From contig JAHBTX010000004.1 in the NCBI GenBank assembly GCA_019638395.1, positions 370,411 to 434,410 on the forward strand: a stretch of 64,000 nucleotides of DNA. Direction: 5' to 3'. Made by a program: the position numbers and the translations under genes. The notes under the pieces are model-generated. The model saw nothing but the letters and a program-made list of their open reading frames with translations. It was not told the DNA's origin and made no database searches. How positions within the stretch are numbered: the stretch's first letter is position 1; the number at the start of each line of letters is the position of its first letter. Positions 18,332-26,283 of this stretch are shown here, in pieces. This stretch comes from Cyclobacteriaceae bacterium. GTDB taxonomy: Bacteria; Bacteroidota; Bacteroidia; Cytophagales; Cyclobacteriaceae.

Positions 18332-18495
18332 TTTTTCTACAGGTTGTGGCGTTACACCACACTTTTTTAACGTATTGCCACAACTCCATAAAAAGTTTAT
18401 CATTTGATTTACAGCTTGTTAGCTGAAATTCATCGTTCTTTTTGTGTTTAGCCGGGTGTTTGCAACCCGTGAAAGAAAATCAAAACGAAGCAACC

Positions 18496-19245
18496 ATGAA
18501 AACTCAAATCATCTTAGGCATTGTAGCCGCTTCAATCTTCTCCAGCTGTAATGTGAAGGAGAATGAAGAATTGAAAGCACGCGTAGTTTCTCTTGAAGAG
18601 GAATTGAAAGAAACTCAGAAATCGGCCGACCAATTACAACAAGTAAGTGTTATGCTCGACTCCATCGAAGCAAACCGTACTATGTTAAATGAAGGTTTGA
18701 TTGAGGGCACCAATTACACCGATTATGCCACACGCATGAAAAACCTGAATGCGTATATAAAAGAAACGCAGGGCAAGTTAAACGAGTTGGAATCTTCTTT
18801 GAAGAAATCAAAGACCAATGCTTCGGCATATTCCAAAATGGTAACAAAACTAAAAGCCGATCTGGAAGCCAGCACTACTCAAGTAGCATTGTTGCAAGCC
18901 GAGGTTGAAAAATTCAGAATCGAAAACCAGACCCTGGCCCAAACCATCGTGCAGAAAGATTCGGCACTACAAAGCAATGCTGAAGTTATAAAAGTAAAAG
19001 AGTCTGATATTGTGGCATTGGAAACCAAAGTAAAAGATATTACCAATCAATCTACGTTAACCCAGGCCGACCTATTGTTTGCACAAGGCCAGGCGTTAGA
19101 AACTGCGGCTGCCCGTACTAAGCTGGCTCCCCGTAAGAAAAAAGATACGCAGCGCGAAGCGCTTGAACTTTACAAACTCTCTTACTCGCTTGGAAAGCAG
19201 GAGGCGAAAGCAAAGATAGATGAGTTAGAGAAAGTGGTTGGCTAA
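18496..19245 (+). CDS. Coiled-coil lipoprotein
   Basis: The ATG at 18496 gives a lipoprotein signal (MKTQIILGIVAASIFSSCNVKEN); an upstream in-frame start at 18442 adds a non-signal extension and is rejected. The 249-residue product is almost entirely heptad-like from about residue 25 to 190 (ELKARVVSLEEELKETQKSADQLQQ is typical), followed by a short helical tail rich in Lys and Ala. The function is unknown. A tethering or structural role in the periplasm resembling small coiled-coil envelope lipoproteins is an inference only. A strong intrinsic terminator follows at 19268-19303, so the gene is probably monocistronic. Confidence 0.75.
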   Translation: MKTQIILGIVAASIFSSCNVKENEELKARVVSLEEELKETQKSADQLQQVSVMLDSIEANRTMLNEGLIEGTNYTDYATRMKNLNAYIKETQGKLNELESSLKKSKTNASAYSKMVTKLKADLEASTTQVALLQAEVEKFRIENQTLAQTIVQKDSALQSNAEVIKVKESDIVALETKVKDITNQSTLTQADLLFAQGQALETAAARTKLAPRKKKDTQREALELYKLSYSLGKQEAKAKIDELEKVVG

Positions 19246-19267
19246 ATGTGGGGTTGGCCGGCCACGG

Positions 19268-19303
19268 CCCACTGGGTGTAAACCCGGTGGGTTTTGTTTT
19301 TTT
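19268..19303 (+). terminator. Rho-independent terminator after the coiled-coil lipoprotein gene
   Basis: CCCACTGGGT (19268-19277) and ACCCGGTGGG (19282-19291) form a 10-bp stem with one G-T pair and a 4-base loop, followed directly by a T-rich run. It lies 23 bp after the stop at 19245. Confidence 0.85.
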
Positions 19304-19358
19304 AAACTTGATTATAGATTAAGCAGATTTTGAATGTTATGCTTCTATTAGGATGTCT

Positions 19359-19413
19359 GAGATCAAACAATTCTGATAAGATATTTTTAATTCATAAAAC
19401 TGGTTTATGATTA
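19359..19413 (+). promoter_or_regulatory. Upstream element shared with the SOD gene (copy 1)
   Basis: These 55 bases align without gaps to 54369-54423, upstream of the superoxide dismutase gene, with 44 identities counted by eye, including TTCTGATAAG and CGGTTTA/TGGTTTA-type blocks. The copy lies about 170 bp before the start at 19586. The rest of the 19304-19585 gap is AT-rich and shows no other gene. It may be a regulator site or a dispersed repeat. Confidence 0.55.
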
Positions 19414-19561
19414 AGTGTGAACCAATGTAACAGTATGCGGAAATTATCTTCACACAGTTTGTGTATCAAAATACACAAATCATTAAATACGGAGCAAAAT
19501 CAACAGTTATCAGTTCAGATGTTGATTGGCACAGAAATAGAAGAATAAGCAGTATAAACTA

Positions 19562-19576
19562 TTGTTCAACTTAAAA
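19562..19576 (+). promoter_or_regulatory. 15-base leader identical to the SOD leader
   Basis: TTGTTCAACTTAAAA occurs 24 bp before the ATG at 19586. An identical 15-mer occurs 26 bp before the SOD ATG at 54499 (54473-54487). It is probably the transcript start and 5' leader of both genes. Confidence 0.6.
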
Positions 19577-19585
19577 CCAAAAGTC

Positions 19586-19879
19586 ATGAAAAAAGTAATT
19601 GCAATCCTTTCACTTGTATTGTTTGCAGGTGTAACGCAGGCCACATTTGGTGTATCAAGTTTACCAATTGCTGTTGAAACACAAGATGAATTGGTAAAAA
19701 TTACAACCGATGAACTACCGGAAGCGGTAAAACAAACATTGGCTACTGCCGATTATAAGAGCTGGACTGTCGAAGAAGCTTACCACAATAAAACCAAAGA
19801 TCACTACGAACTGAAAGTGAAGAAAGAAGCTGAAACCAAAACACTGAAGTTTGCTAAAGATGGTAAAGAGATTAAGTAG
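19586..19879 (+). CDS. Small secreted PepSY-like protein
   Basis: The ATG at 19586 begins MKKVIAILSLVLFAGVTQATFG, a clear Sec signal peptide; an upstream in-frame TTG at 19562 lies in the shared leader and is rejected. The mature part is about 75 residues and contains LPEAVKQTLATADYKSWTVEEAY followed by HYELKVKKEAETKTLKFAKDGKEI. This is the half-repeat pattern of PepSY-like/DUF2874 periplasmic proteins, in which a helix is followed by a beta hairpin. The function is unknown; inhibitor or binding roles have been suggested for PepSY domains. Its 5' region shares an element and leader with the SOD gene, suggesting common control. Confidence 0.75.
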   Translation: MKKVIAILSLVLFAGVTQATFGVSSLPIAVETQDELVKITTDELPEAVKQTLATADYKSWTVEEAYHNKTKDHYELKVKKEAETKTLKFAKDGKEIK

Positions 19880-19945
19880 CTTTGTAAGCGCTTTTTACAT
19901 AAGAGGGCCGGTTAATTCCGGCTTTCTTTTTTATTTTTAAACGCT

Positions 19946-21289
19946 ATGGCAGTATTACTAATTGAAGATGACCGAACCTTTCAACGAATTTTAGAAGGGT
20001 TTCTCACCAAAAATAACTTTAAAGTGGTGGCTTGTGCTACTGCCAAAGATGGACTTGCTGCAGTTTCAAAAAAAGACTTTGAACTTGTGCTGCTGGATTA
20101 CCGCTTACCGGATGGAACTGGTATGGAAGTATTGGAACAAATCAAGCATAACCAGCCACAGTTGCCGGTAATTATTATGACGAGCTACTCCGACATCCGC
20201 ACGGCCGTTAAAGCCATGAGGGCCGGAGCCTATGAATACATTACCAAACCCATAAACCCGGATGAACTTTTAATGCTGATTAAATCAGCTTTAACTAAAC
20301 CCACACAAAAAGAAACGCAGGCTGTGTTGGCCCAGCCACAGTTTGTAATTGGAAGCAGCGATGTGGCACGCCAGTTACAACAACAAGTTAACCTGGTTGC
20401 ACCCACCAATTTGTCTGTTATTATTCAAGGCGAAAGCGGTACCGGAAAAGAACAAGTTGCCAGGTCCATTCACCAACTAAGTACCCGGGCACAAAAACCA
20501 TTTGTGGCTGTAGATTGCGGAGCACTTTCAAAAGAACTGGCAGCAAGCGAGTTGTTTGGGTATGCCAAAGGTGCTTTTACTGGTGCTTTGCGCGATAAAG
20601 AAGGCCAGTTTATTGCAGCCGATGGCGGTACCTTATTTTTGGATGAAGTAGGTAACCTTTCGTACGAAGTTCAGGTAAAATTATTGCGCGCCATCCAAGA
20701 GCGCATTATTCAGCCGCTCGGTACAACCAAACAAATACAGGTTGATGTTCGACTGATTACAGCCACCAATGATGATCTTCATGAACAATCTAAAAGTGGT
20801 ATGTTTCGCGAAGATCTCTATTACCGGCTAAACGAATTTAAACTTCAGGTACCGGCATTGCGCAATCGTACCGATGATATGGACGAGTTTATGGCGTATT
20901 TCCGCAACCAGGCAAATGCAGAACTTAATCGAACGACAACAGGTTTCACTAGTGAATTGAAACAACTGTTTCACAGGTACGATTGGCCCGGCAACCTGCG
21001 CGAAATGAAGAATGTGATTAAGCGAGCTGTACTGGTAACCGGAACTGGCGAAATTGGGGTTGCGGCACTGCCCCCCGAAATGGTTGATGCCGTAAACAAA
21101 CCAACTCCTGTTGTTCTAACCGAAACTAATACCTACGATCTGAAAGCAATTCAGGAAGCGCAAGAACGCGACCTGATTACGAAAACCTTAGCCGAGGTGC
21201 GATACAACAAATCCAAAGCTGCACGGTTGCTGAACATTGATCGTAAAACATTGTATTTGAAAATGGAGAAATATAACATTACCGGTTAA
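19946..21289 (+). CDS. NtrC-family sigma-54-dependent response regulator
   Basis: A 447-residue three-domain activator. The REC domain spans about residues 1-115 with the phosphoacceptor Asp51 in LVLLDYRLPDG. The central AAA+ domain shows Walker A GESGTGKEQ, the sigma-54 contact loop GAFTGA and Walker B GGTLFLDEVGNL. A C-terminal Fis-type helix-turn-helix ends with NKSKAARLLNIDRKTLYLKMEKY. It should remodel sigma-54 RNA polymerase at promoters chosen by its HTH once phosphorylated. The gene converges on a hybrid histidine kinase with a 4-bp overlap of the stop regions; that kinase is the natural candidate partner. Target genes cannot be seen. Confidence 0.94.
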   Translation: MAVLLIEDDRTFQRILEGFLTKNNFKVVACATAKDGLAAVSKKDFELVLLDYRLPDGTGMEVLEQIKHNQPQLPVIIMTSYSDIRTAVKAMRAGAYEYITKPINPDELLMLIKSALTKPTQKETQAVLAQPQFVIGSSDVARQLQQQVNLVAPTNLSVIIQGESGTGKEQVARSIHQLSTRAQKPFVAVDCGALSKELAASELFGYAKGAFTGALRDKEGQFIAADGGTLFLDEVGNLSYEVQVKLLRAIQERIIQPLGTTKQIQVDVRLITATNDDLHEQSKSGMFREDLYYRLNEFKLQVPALRNRTDDMDEFMAYFRNQANAELNRTTTGFTSELKQLFHRYDWPGNLREMKNVIKRAVLVTGTGEIGVAALPPEMVDAVNKPTPVVLTETNTYDLKAIQEAQERDLITKTLAEVRYNKSKAARLLNIDRKTLYLKMEKYNITG

Positions 21290-23742
21290 ACCGAAGTTGC
21301 AACTTCTTTCGCAAGTTCAGTTTGAAATTGCTTTACTTGTTGCACAACGTTGGTTAGCTCGCGTATTTCGTTTAAGGTACTACCGTTTGCCAGCAATTGC
21401 TCAATCCGTTGCAATTCTTTCATCAATGGCCGGGCTCCAAACTGGCCCACACGTCCGGCAAGTTGGTGAATGATTTCCCGGGCACCGGCAGCATCTTTAT
21501 CTAACATCCGTTTTTCCAACTGCAGCATATTTTTACGGGTTTCGATAATAAATTCTTCCACGATAGAATGCATCAGCAGCTTATCGCCATCAGTCATTTT
21601 TTCCAACTCTGTTAAATCTAATGCGGTTGCAGCACGAATAGTTGTTTCCTTACGATTAAGCGCTTCAATAAACTCATTTTCGCGAAATGGTTTTGGTAAG
21701 ATTCTATTAAAACCATTTTCAACAATAAATTTTCGTTCATCGGGCAGCAGGTGTGCTGTTAATGCAACAATATACAGATAAGGTGCCCGCTTGCGTAGCT
21801 GCCGGCACAGGTCAACTCCGTTAATCCCCGGCATGCGAATATCCAGAAAAACAACATCGTTGGTGCTAAACTGCTGCGCTAACATTTCATAGGGGTTTTG
21901 CACCGAAGTGTAGGTAATGTTTTTCTTTTCAAGTATGAGCGAACAAAGTTTCAGAATTAGCGCATCGTCATCTACCAGCCAAACATGGCCCGTAAATGCA
22001 GGGGTGTTTACGGATTCAACGGCAGAAACCACAGGGGCCTCTGTTTTCTCAAAAGTTAATTGAATATGAAAAGTAGTTCCTGCACCGGGCTCACTCTCCA
22101 CAACAATTGTTCCCTGTTGTTGCTCGATAATTTTTTTTACGATTGATAAACCTAATCCAGCCCCTCCGTATTGCCGGTGAATATTCTTACCACCTTGCTC
22201 AAACTGGTTGAAGATAATTTCTTGTTCTTCTTTAGGAATTCCCTTACCTGTATCTGAAATAGTAAACGTTACATCCAGCTTCGAATCTGTTTTTTGCAAA
22301 ACCTGCATCCGGAACGTAATAGTGCCCGCATCTGTAAACTTAATAGCGTTGCCCAACAGGTTAAAAAATACCTGTTTCAACCGGAAGGCATCGCCTAACA
22401 CCGGTGTATCAATGCTATCAAGGTCAACAGTAAAATTTAGATTTTTTTGTCGCGCCTGTATTTCAATTACTGTCGCTACTTCATCCGCCACTTCATCTAA
22501 CCACAAAGGACTTCTATCCAATACCATTCGTCCGGATTCAATCCGGCTATAATCCAATACTTCGTCCACAATGTGTAACAGGTGTTCGGACGATTGTTGA
22601 ATTGCTAACAAAGCTTCCGTGTTATCTTTTTGTACATGCAGCTGCTCCGAAAAGCCTAAGATGGATTGTAACGGAGTTCTGATTTCATGACTCATGTTGG
22701 CAAGAAACCGCTGTTTAACCAGGCTAAGCCGTTCGGCTTCCTCTTTAGCCTGTGTTAGCTGCAAGCGGTAATAATTGCTGCGCGAAATATCAATCAGTAT
22801 TAAAAAAACCAAAACGGCTGCACCCAAAAAAAACAGAACAAGAATAATACTAATTCGCTCTACACTTACTTTTACCAGCCAGGCAGCTTCATTATTTTTC
22901 TTTTCAAACAAGGCCAACTCTTCCAACTCTACTTCGCGCAAAATGGTTAGCAGTTGATTGATTAACGACATATTGGTGGTAATGAGGCGTAATTCCCGTT
23001 GCAACATTTCCTGTGTTTGCAACCGCTGATCTTCATCCAGTTGTTTCATTATTCGTTCTACCTCGGTGCGGGCAATTTCTTTTTGCGCACGTGCAAGGGT
23101 ATCTACCCGGGTAATCGTTTCTTCCTTAATTTCAATACCTGTAGAAAATGTATCTTTTTTACGATTACCAAATAACCGGTTAAAGAAGTTGCGTTTTTCT
23201 TCGGGTATATAGGTGGTGGTGGTGGTTTTAAATTGATTTGTAACTACCGCGGTGTCCAACGGTTTGTTAACCGCCAACACAAGTGATAACGAATCTAATT
23301 GCTGTGTAAATTTTTTGTTGGATATAAATTCTGATCGCAAACGCAAATATTCCAATAATAGGTAATCGCGCTTCGCTACAATTCGTTTCATCGTTTCCAG
23401 GCGTGTGGGTTGTACGGAATTGTTCCAGGGCATGCCTATGAGCGAATCGAGTGTGATCGTGAGCAACTGCGATTCCTTTAAAACTGCATGGTATGATTTG
23501 CCCGGATTGCGGATTGCATCGGCACGTTGTTGTTGATCAAGCCGCGTAATTTGTTCAAACAAACTATTTAATGTACGCAGTTTACTGTTGGGTTCGGTTA
23601 GCTCATCTACCTGCCCCAATAAATTGTTAAAGCCTATGTAGGTAGTACCGGCTGCAAGTGCAATGGCCACACATGCCAGTAAAAACGCTGCTATAATTTT
23701 TCCCCGCAAGGGTAAAAAAAATGATTTTTCGCCTATAGCCAT
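21286..23742 (-). CDS. Hybrid sensor histidine kinase with REC and HPt domains
   Basis: An 818-residue membrane kinase. TM1 is at about residues 15-35, a mostly helical periplasmic sensor region at 36-295, and TM2 at about 297-320. HisKA follows with phosphoacceptor His near 351 (ANMSHEIRTPLQSILGF), HATPase_c with GNAIKFTDAG and DTGKGIP, a REC domain with VVFLDIRMPGINGVDL, and a C-terminal HPt domain with His in EIIHQLAGRVGQFGA. This layout supports a His-Asp-His phosphorelay ending on a separate response regulator, most simply the convergently encoded NtrC-type protein (19946-21289). The signal is unknown; the periplasmic part has no recognised ligand domain. Confidence 0.93.
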   Translation of the reverse strand: MAIGEKSFFLPLRGKIIAAFLLACVAIALAAGTTYIGFNNLLGQVDELTEPNSKLRTLNSLFEQITRLDQQQRADAIRNPGKSYHAVLKESQLLTITLDSLIGMPWNNSVQPTRLETMKRIVAKRDYLLLEYLRLRSEFISNKKFTQQLDSLSLVLAVNKPLDTAVVTNQFKTTTTTYIPEEKRNFFNRLFGNRKKDTFSTGIEIKEETITRVDTLARAQKEIARTEVERIMKQLDEDQRLQTQEMLQRELRLITTNMSLINQLLTILREVELEELALFEKKNNEAAWLVKVSVERISIILVLFFLGAAVLVFLILIDISRSNYYRLQLTQAKEEAERLSLVKQRFLANMSHEIRTPLQSILGFSEQLHVQKDNTEALLAIQQSSEHLLHIVDEVLDYSRIESGRMVLDRSPLWLDEVADEVATVIEIQARQKNLNFTVDLDSIDTPVLGDAFRLKQVFFNLLGNAIKFTDAGTITFRMQVLQKTDSKLDVTFTISDTGKGIPKEEQEIIFNQFEQGGKNIHRQYGGAGLGLSIVKKIIEQQQGTIVVESEPGAGTTFHIQLTFEKTEAPVVSAVESVNTPAFTGHVWLVDDDALILKLCSLILEKKNITYTSVQNPYEMLAQQFSTNDVVFLDIRMPGINGVDLCRQLRKRAPYLYIVALTAHLLPDERKFIVENGFNRILPKPFRENEFIEALNRKETTIRAATALDLTELEKMTDGDKLLMHSIVEEFIIETRKNMLQLEKRMLDKDAAGAREIIHQLAGRVGQFGARPLMKELQRIEQLLANGSTLNEIRELTNVVQQVKQFQTELAKEVATSV

Positions 23743-23788
23743 TCCGAAAGTTAACGACTTAATTTGGCTATTGGTATGCTATTTTTTC

Positions 23789-24289
23789 TTAGTGAATCAC
23801 CAACTCGTACCGGTGTTCGATTAATGGTTTGCCAAATGCCGTTGAACTTTTTTCTTCTGTAAGTTTAAAGCCATGCCGCGTGTAGAGCGAGGCCGCAGCC
23901 TTAAGTTCGTGCGTGGTTAACAGGTAAGCACTTTTATAGCCGCTCGTTTTTAAAAAGTCCATAAACAGTTCCATTAATTTTTTACCAAGCCCAATGCCGC
24001 GGTAAGCGGGATCAATAATAAAATAGCGCAATTGTGCTGCAGTGCCTCTGTTCATTAAAGCCATAAAACCTATCATTTTTTGATCATGTTCACAAACCCA
24101 AACCCGATTGGTTTCCGGTATGTAGTTTTGGCAAAATTCCAACAGGCTTTCAGCCACATAACTTTCAAATACAATCCCAAACTGATATTCAGCACTGTAC
24201 AATTTTCCGTGCAGGTAAATAAGGTACCCGAAATCTCCGGGCTGTAATTCGGTGCGTATCTGAATATCATGAAGAGCAATTGGTCTCAT
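23789..24289 (-). CDS. GNAT N-acetyltransferase coupled to a MarR regulator
   Basis: A 166-residue GNAT-fold acetyltransferase with the acetyl-CoA pyrophosphate loop in FIIDPAYRGIGLGKKLMELF (R-G-x-G-L-G) and a C-terminal YTRHGFKLTEEK segment typical of the family. Its start overlaps the stop of the upstream marR-type gene by 4 bp. In many bacteria the same two domains exist as a single MarR-GNAT fusion. The substrate is probably a small amine or amino acid, but this is a guess from the fusion family. Confidence 0.85.
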   Translation of the reverse strand: MRPIALHDIQIRTELQPGDFGYLIYLHGKLYSAEYQFGIVFESYVAESLLEFCQNYIPETNRVWVCEHDQKMIGFMALMNRGTAAQLRYFIIDPAYRGIGLGKKLMELFMDFLKTSGYKSAYLLTTHELKAAASLYTRHGFKLTEEKSSTAFGKPLIEHRYELVIH

Positions 24290-24717
24290 AGCTCGTTATT
24301 TAAAAGTTTATGAATGGCTTGCATGTGGCTGATAACAGTTTTGATTTTGTTATCCGGTAGCGGGGCCAGTAATTTTCGTATTTGTGTTGCCGAGGCTGTA
24401 TTGAGTTTTTCAAATTCAACCTTGCCTTTTGCTGTAAGTTTTATTTCACTTACGCGTGTATCGGCAGGTGTAGGCTGCATCTGAATTAGTCCTTTGCGTG
24501 CAAAAGATTTTAAGATGCGGCTCAGGTATCCCTTATCAATATCCAATGCCTGAATTATTTCTTTGGCACTACAAGGTTGCAAGTGATGCAGCTCGTATAA
24601 CACCCGGGCTTCCGGCAAACTAAACGAGCTGTTCAGAATTCCTTTGTCTAATAAGCCTAAAATGCGGGTATAAAACCGGTTAAACTCTCTTACTTGTTCA
24701 ATTGCGGCAGATGTCAT
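24286..24717 (-). CDS. MarR-family transcriptional regulator
   Basis: A 143-residue winged-helix protein. The DNA-binding core reads LHHLQPCSAKEIIQALDIDKGYLSRILKSF followed by the wing RKGLIQMQPTPADTRVSEIKLTAKG, both characteristic of MarR. It is translationally coupled to the GNAT gene (4-bp overlap). Two inverted repeats upstream of its start (24739-24767 and 24802-24820) are candidate autoregulatory operators; the second has the TAGTTGA-n5-TCAACTA shape commonly bound by MarR proteins. The effector is unknown. Confidence 0.87.
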   Translation of the reverse strand: MTSAAIEQVREFNRFYTRILGLLDKGILNSSFSLPEARVLYELHHLQPCSAKEIIQALDIDKGYLSRILKSFARKGLIQMQPTPADTRVSEIKLTAKGKVEFEKLNTASATQIRKLLAPLPDNKIKTVISHMQAIHKLLNNEL

Positions 24718-24738
24718 GTGTGATTATACTATAAATAT

Positions 24739-24767
24739 TTACGTAGAAAGTGTTGATCTCTGCGTAA
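24739..24767. promoter_or_regulatory. Imperfect inverted repeat upstream of the marR-type gene
   Basis: TTACGTAGA (24739-24747) and TCTGCGTAA (24759-24767) pair at 8 of 9 positions across an 11-base spacer. It lies just upstream of the MarR start at 24717 and is a possible operator. Confidence 0.4.
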
Positions 24768-24801
24768 TTAAGTTTTAAACACGTGGCTAAGGTAAATGTA
24801 A

Positions 24802-24820
24802 TAGTTGATTTTGTCAACTA
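24802..24820. promoter_or_regulatory. Candidate MarR operator
   Basis: TAGTTGA (24802-24808) and TCAACTA (24814-24820) are perfectly complementary across 5 bases. The site is about 85 bp upstream of the MarR start and matches the shape and size of known MarR-family operators. Confidence 0.55.
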
Positions 24821-24860
24821 TTTGAAAAACCAATCCTGGGAAAAAGTTTGGAGAGTAAAA

Positions 24861-25607
24861 TTAGCGCGGAATGTATTTTTTAAACCAGCTTTGCACCGTC
24901 ATCTGGATAACACCTAAAAATGCCTCTTTAAAAATACCAACCGACATTTTGCTTTGTCCGCGGGTACGATCTGTAAAAATAATCGGCACTTCGCTCAACT
25001 TGAAGCCGTATTTCCAGGTCAGGAATTTCATTTCTATCTGAAAGGCATAGCCTACAAATCTTATTTCGTTAAGGGGTATTGTTTTTAGTACGGCACTTCG
25101 GTAACAAACAAAACCGGCAGTAGTATCGTGCAGGGGAATGCCCGTTATAATTTGAACGTACTTGCTGGCAAAAAATGAAAGTAGCACACGGCCCATAGGC
25201 CAGTTAACTACGTTTACGCCTGTAACATAACGCGACCCTACAGAAAGATCGCTGCCCCATTCTGCGCAGTGTAAATAAAGGTTTACCAAATCTTTCGGGT
25301 TATGAGAAAAATCGGCATCCATTTGAAGTATAAAGTCATATCCTTTTTCCAACGCATACTTAAAGCCTTGGATATAAGCTGTACCCAGTCCTTGTTTACC
25401 AGGCCGCTGCAACAAATGCAGGCGCGTTTCGGTTTCTGAGTTATATCCTTGTTGAAGTTGTTGAACCATACGGGCAGTACCATCGGGCGAGTTATCATCC
25501 ACAATCAGAATATCAAAGTCTTTAGGAAGTGAGAACACCGTGTCAATAATCATGGTGATATTCTCCTGCTCATTATAGGTTGGAATAATAACAATAGCGT
25601 TGTTCAA
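24861..25607 (-). CDS. Polyprenol-phosphate mannosyltransferase-like GT2 (DPM1 type)
   Basis: A 248-residue GT-A fold glycosyltransferase. Motifs in order are IIPTYNEQENI, DDNSPDGTA, the metal-binding LQMDADFSHNP and VGSRYVTG, the standard set of dolichol/polyprenol-phosphate mannose synthases. It should transfer a sugar, often mannose, from a nucleotide sugar to undecaprenyl phosphate at the inner membrane, for later use by GT-C enzymes or in lipid modification. It lacks extra C-terminal membrane helices, so it is the soluble/peripheral type. It is divergent from the GmhB-like phosphatase gene, which makes heptose or other sugar precursors, so both may serve envelope glycan synthesis. Confidence 0.9.
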   Translation of the reverse strand: MNNAIVIIPTYNEQENITMIIDTVFSLPKDFDILIVDDNSPDGTARMVQQLQQGYNSETETRLHLLQRPGKQGLGTAYIQGFKYALEKGYDFILQMDADFSHNPKDLVNLYLHCAEWGSDLSVGSRYVTGVNVVNWPMGRVLLSFFASKYVQIITGIPLHDTTAGFVCYRSAVLKTIPLNEIRFVGYAFQIEMKFLTWKYGFKLSEVPIIFTDRTRGQSKMSVGIFKEAFLGVIQMTVQSWFKKYIPR

Positions 25608-25764
25608 AGTCCTGCTGTTTTAAACCGGATAAAATTCCAGGTATAACAAAACTAAATAAATCGGATATGCAAACAAGCCACAGCAAAAAAACTGGTTGCA
25701 AATTTAGGCTAATTGCTGGTTTTGGTTGGCAGAATGCCTTAACATTGGTATTGAATGGATTGCT

Positions 25765-26283
25765 ATGGCGATGAATAAATGTGTTTTTTTAGATCGGGAT
25801 GGAGTGTTAAATAAAGACAATCCAAACTATACCTACCACATAAACGTGTTCGAAATACTGCCGGGGGTAGTGGAAGCAACCCACTTGTTAAAAGCGGCTG
25901 GCTTTCGTTTGATTGTGGTCACCAATCAATCGGGAATTGCGCAGGGTATTTACAGCCAGGCACAAATGGAAGCCTGCCATCAGTACTTTCAAAGTGTGTC
26001 GGGTAATAGTATTGATCATTTTTACTTCTGTCCGTATCATCCATCGGTTACAGAATCGCTGGCGCGAAAGCCGGGAACACTTATGTTTGAAAAAGCAATT
26101 GCACGTTTTCACATTGATGTTTCGGTTTCGTGGATGGTGGGCGATAGAGGGCGCGATATTATTCCTGCTCGTAAACTGGGTATTAAAACTATACAAATTG
26201 GAAACGAAGTTGAGCCCGAAAACAAAGCTGATTTTGAGGTGGTTAGTTTGCTGGAAGCAGCCCACCTGATTCTAAAGCATTAA
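25765..26283 (+). CDS. HAD-family D,D-heptose-1,7-bisphosphate phosphatase-like (GmhB family)
   Basis: The start is taken as the ATG at 25765 (a second ATG at 25771 is equally possible); an upstream TTG at 25726 only adds a non-conserved extension. The 172-residue HAD-IIIA phosphatase shows CVFLDRDGVLNKDNPNYTY with both Asp residues, VTNQSGIAQGIY and VGDRGRDI. GmhB normally has a zinc loop C-x-H-x(n)-C-x-C. Here the first half is present (FCPYHP) but the CxC is replaced by SLARKP, so zinc is probably not bound in the usual way. The role is likely sugar-bisphosphate dephosphorylation for LPS heptose or related. Its stop overlaps the convergent 26280-27617 gene by 4 bp. Confidence 0.87.
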   Translation: MAMNKCVFLDRDGVLNKDNPNYTYHINVFEILPGVVEATHLLKAAGFRLIVVTNQSGIAQGIYSQAQMEACHQYFQSVSGNSIDHFYFCPYHPSVTESLARKPGTLMFEKAIARFHIDVSVSWMVGDRGRDIIPARKLGIKTIQIGNEVEPENKADFEVVSLLEAAHLILKH

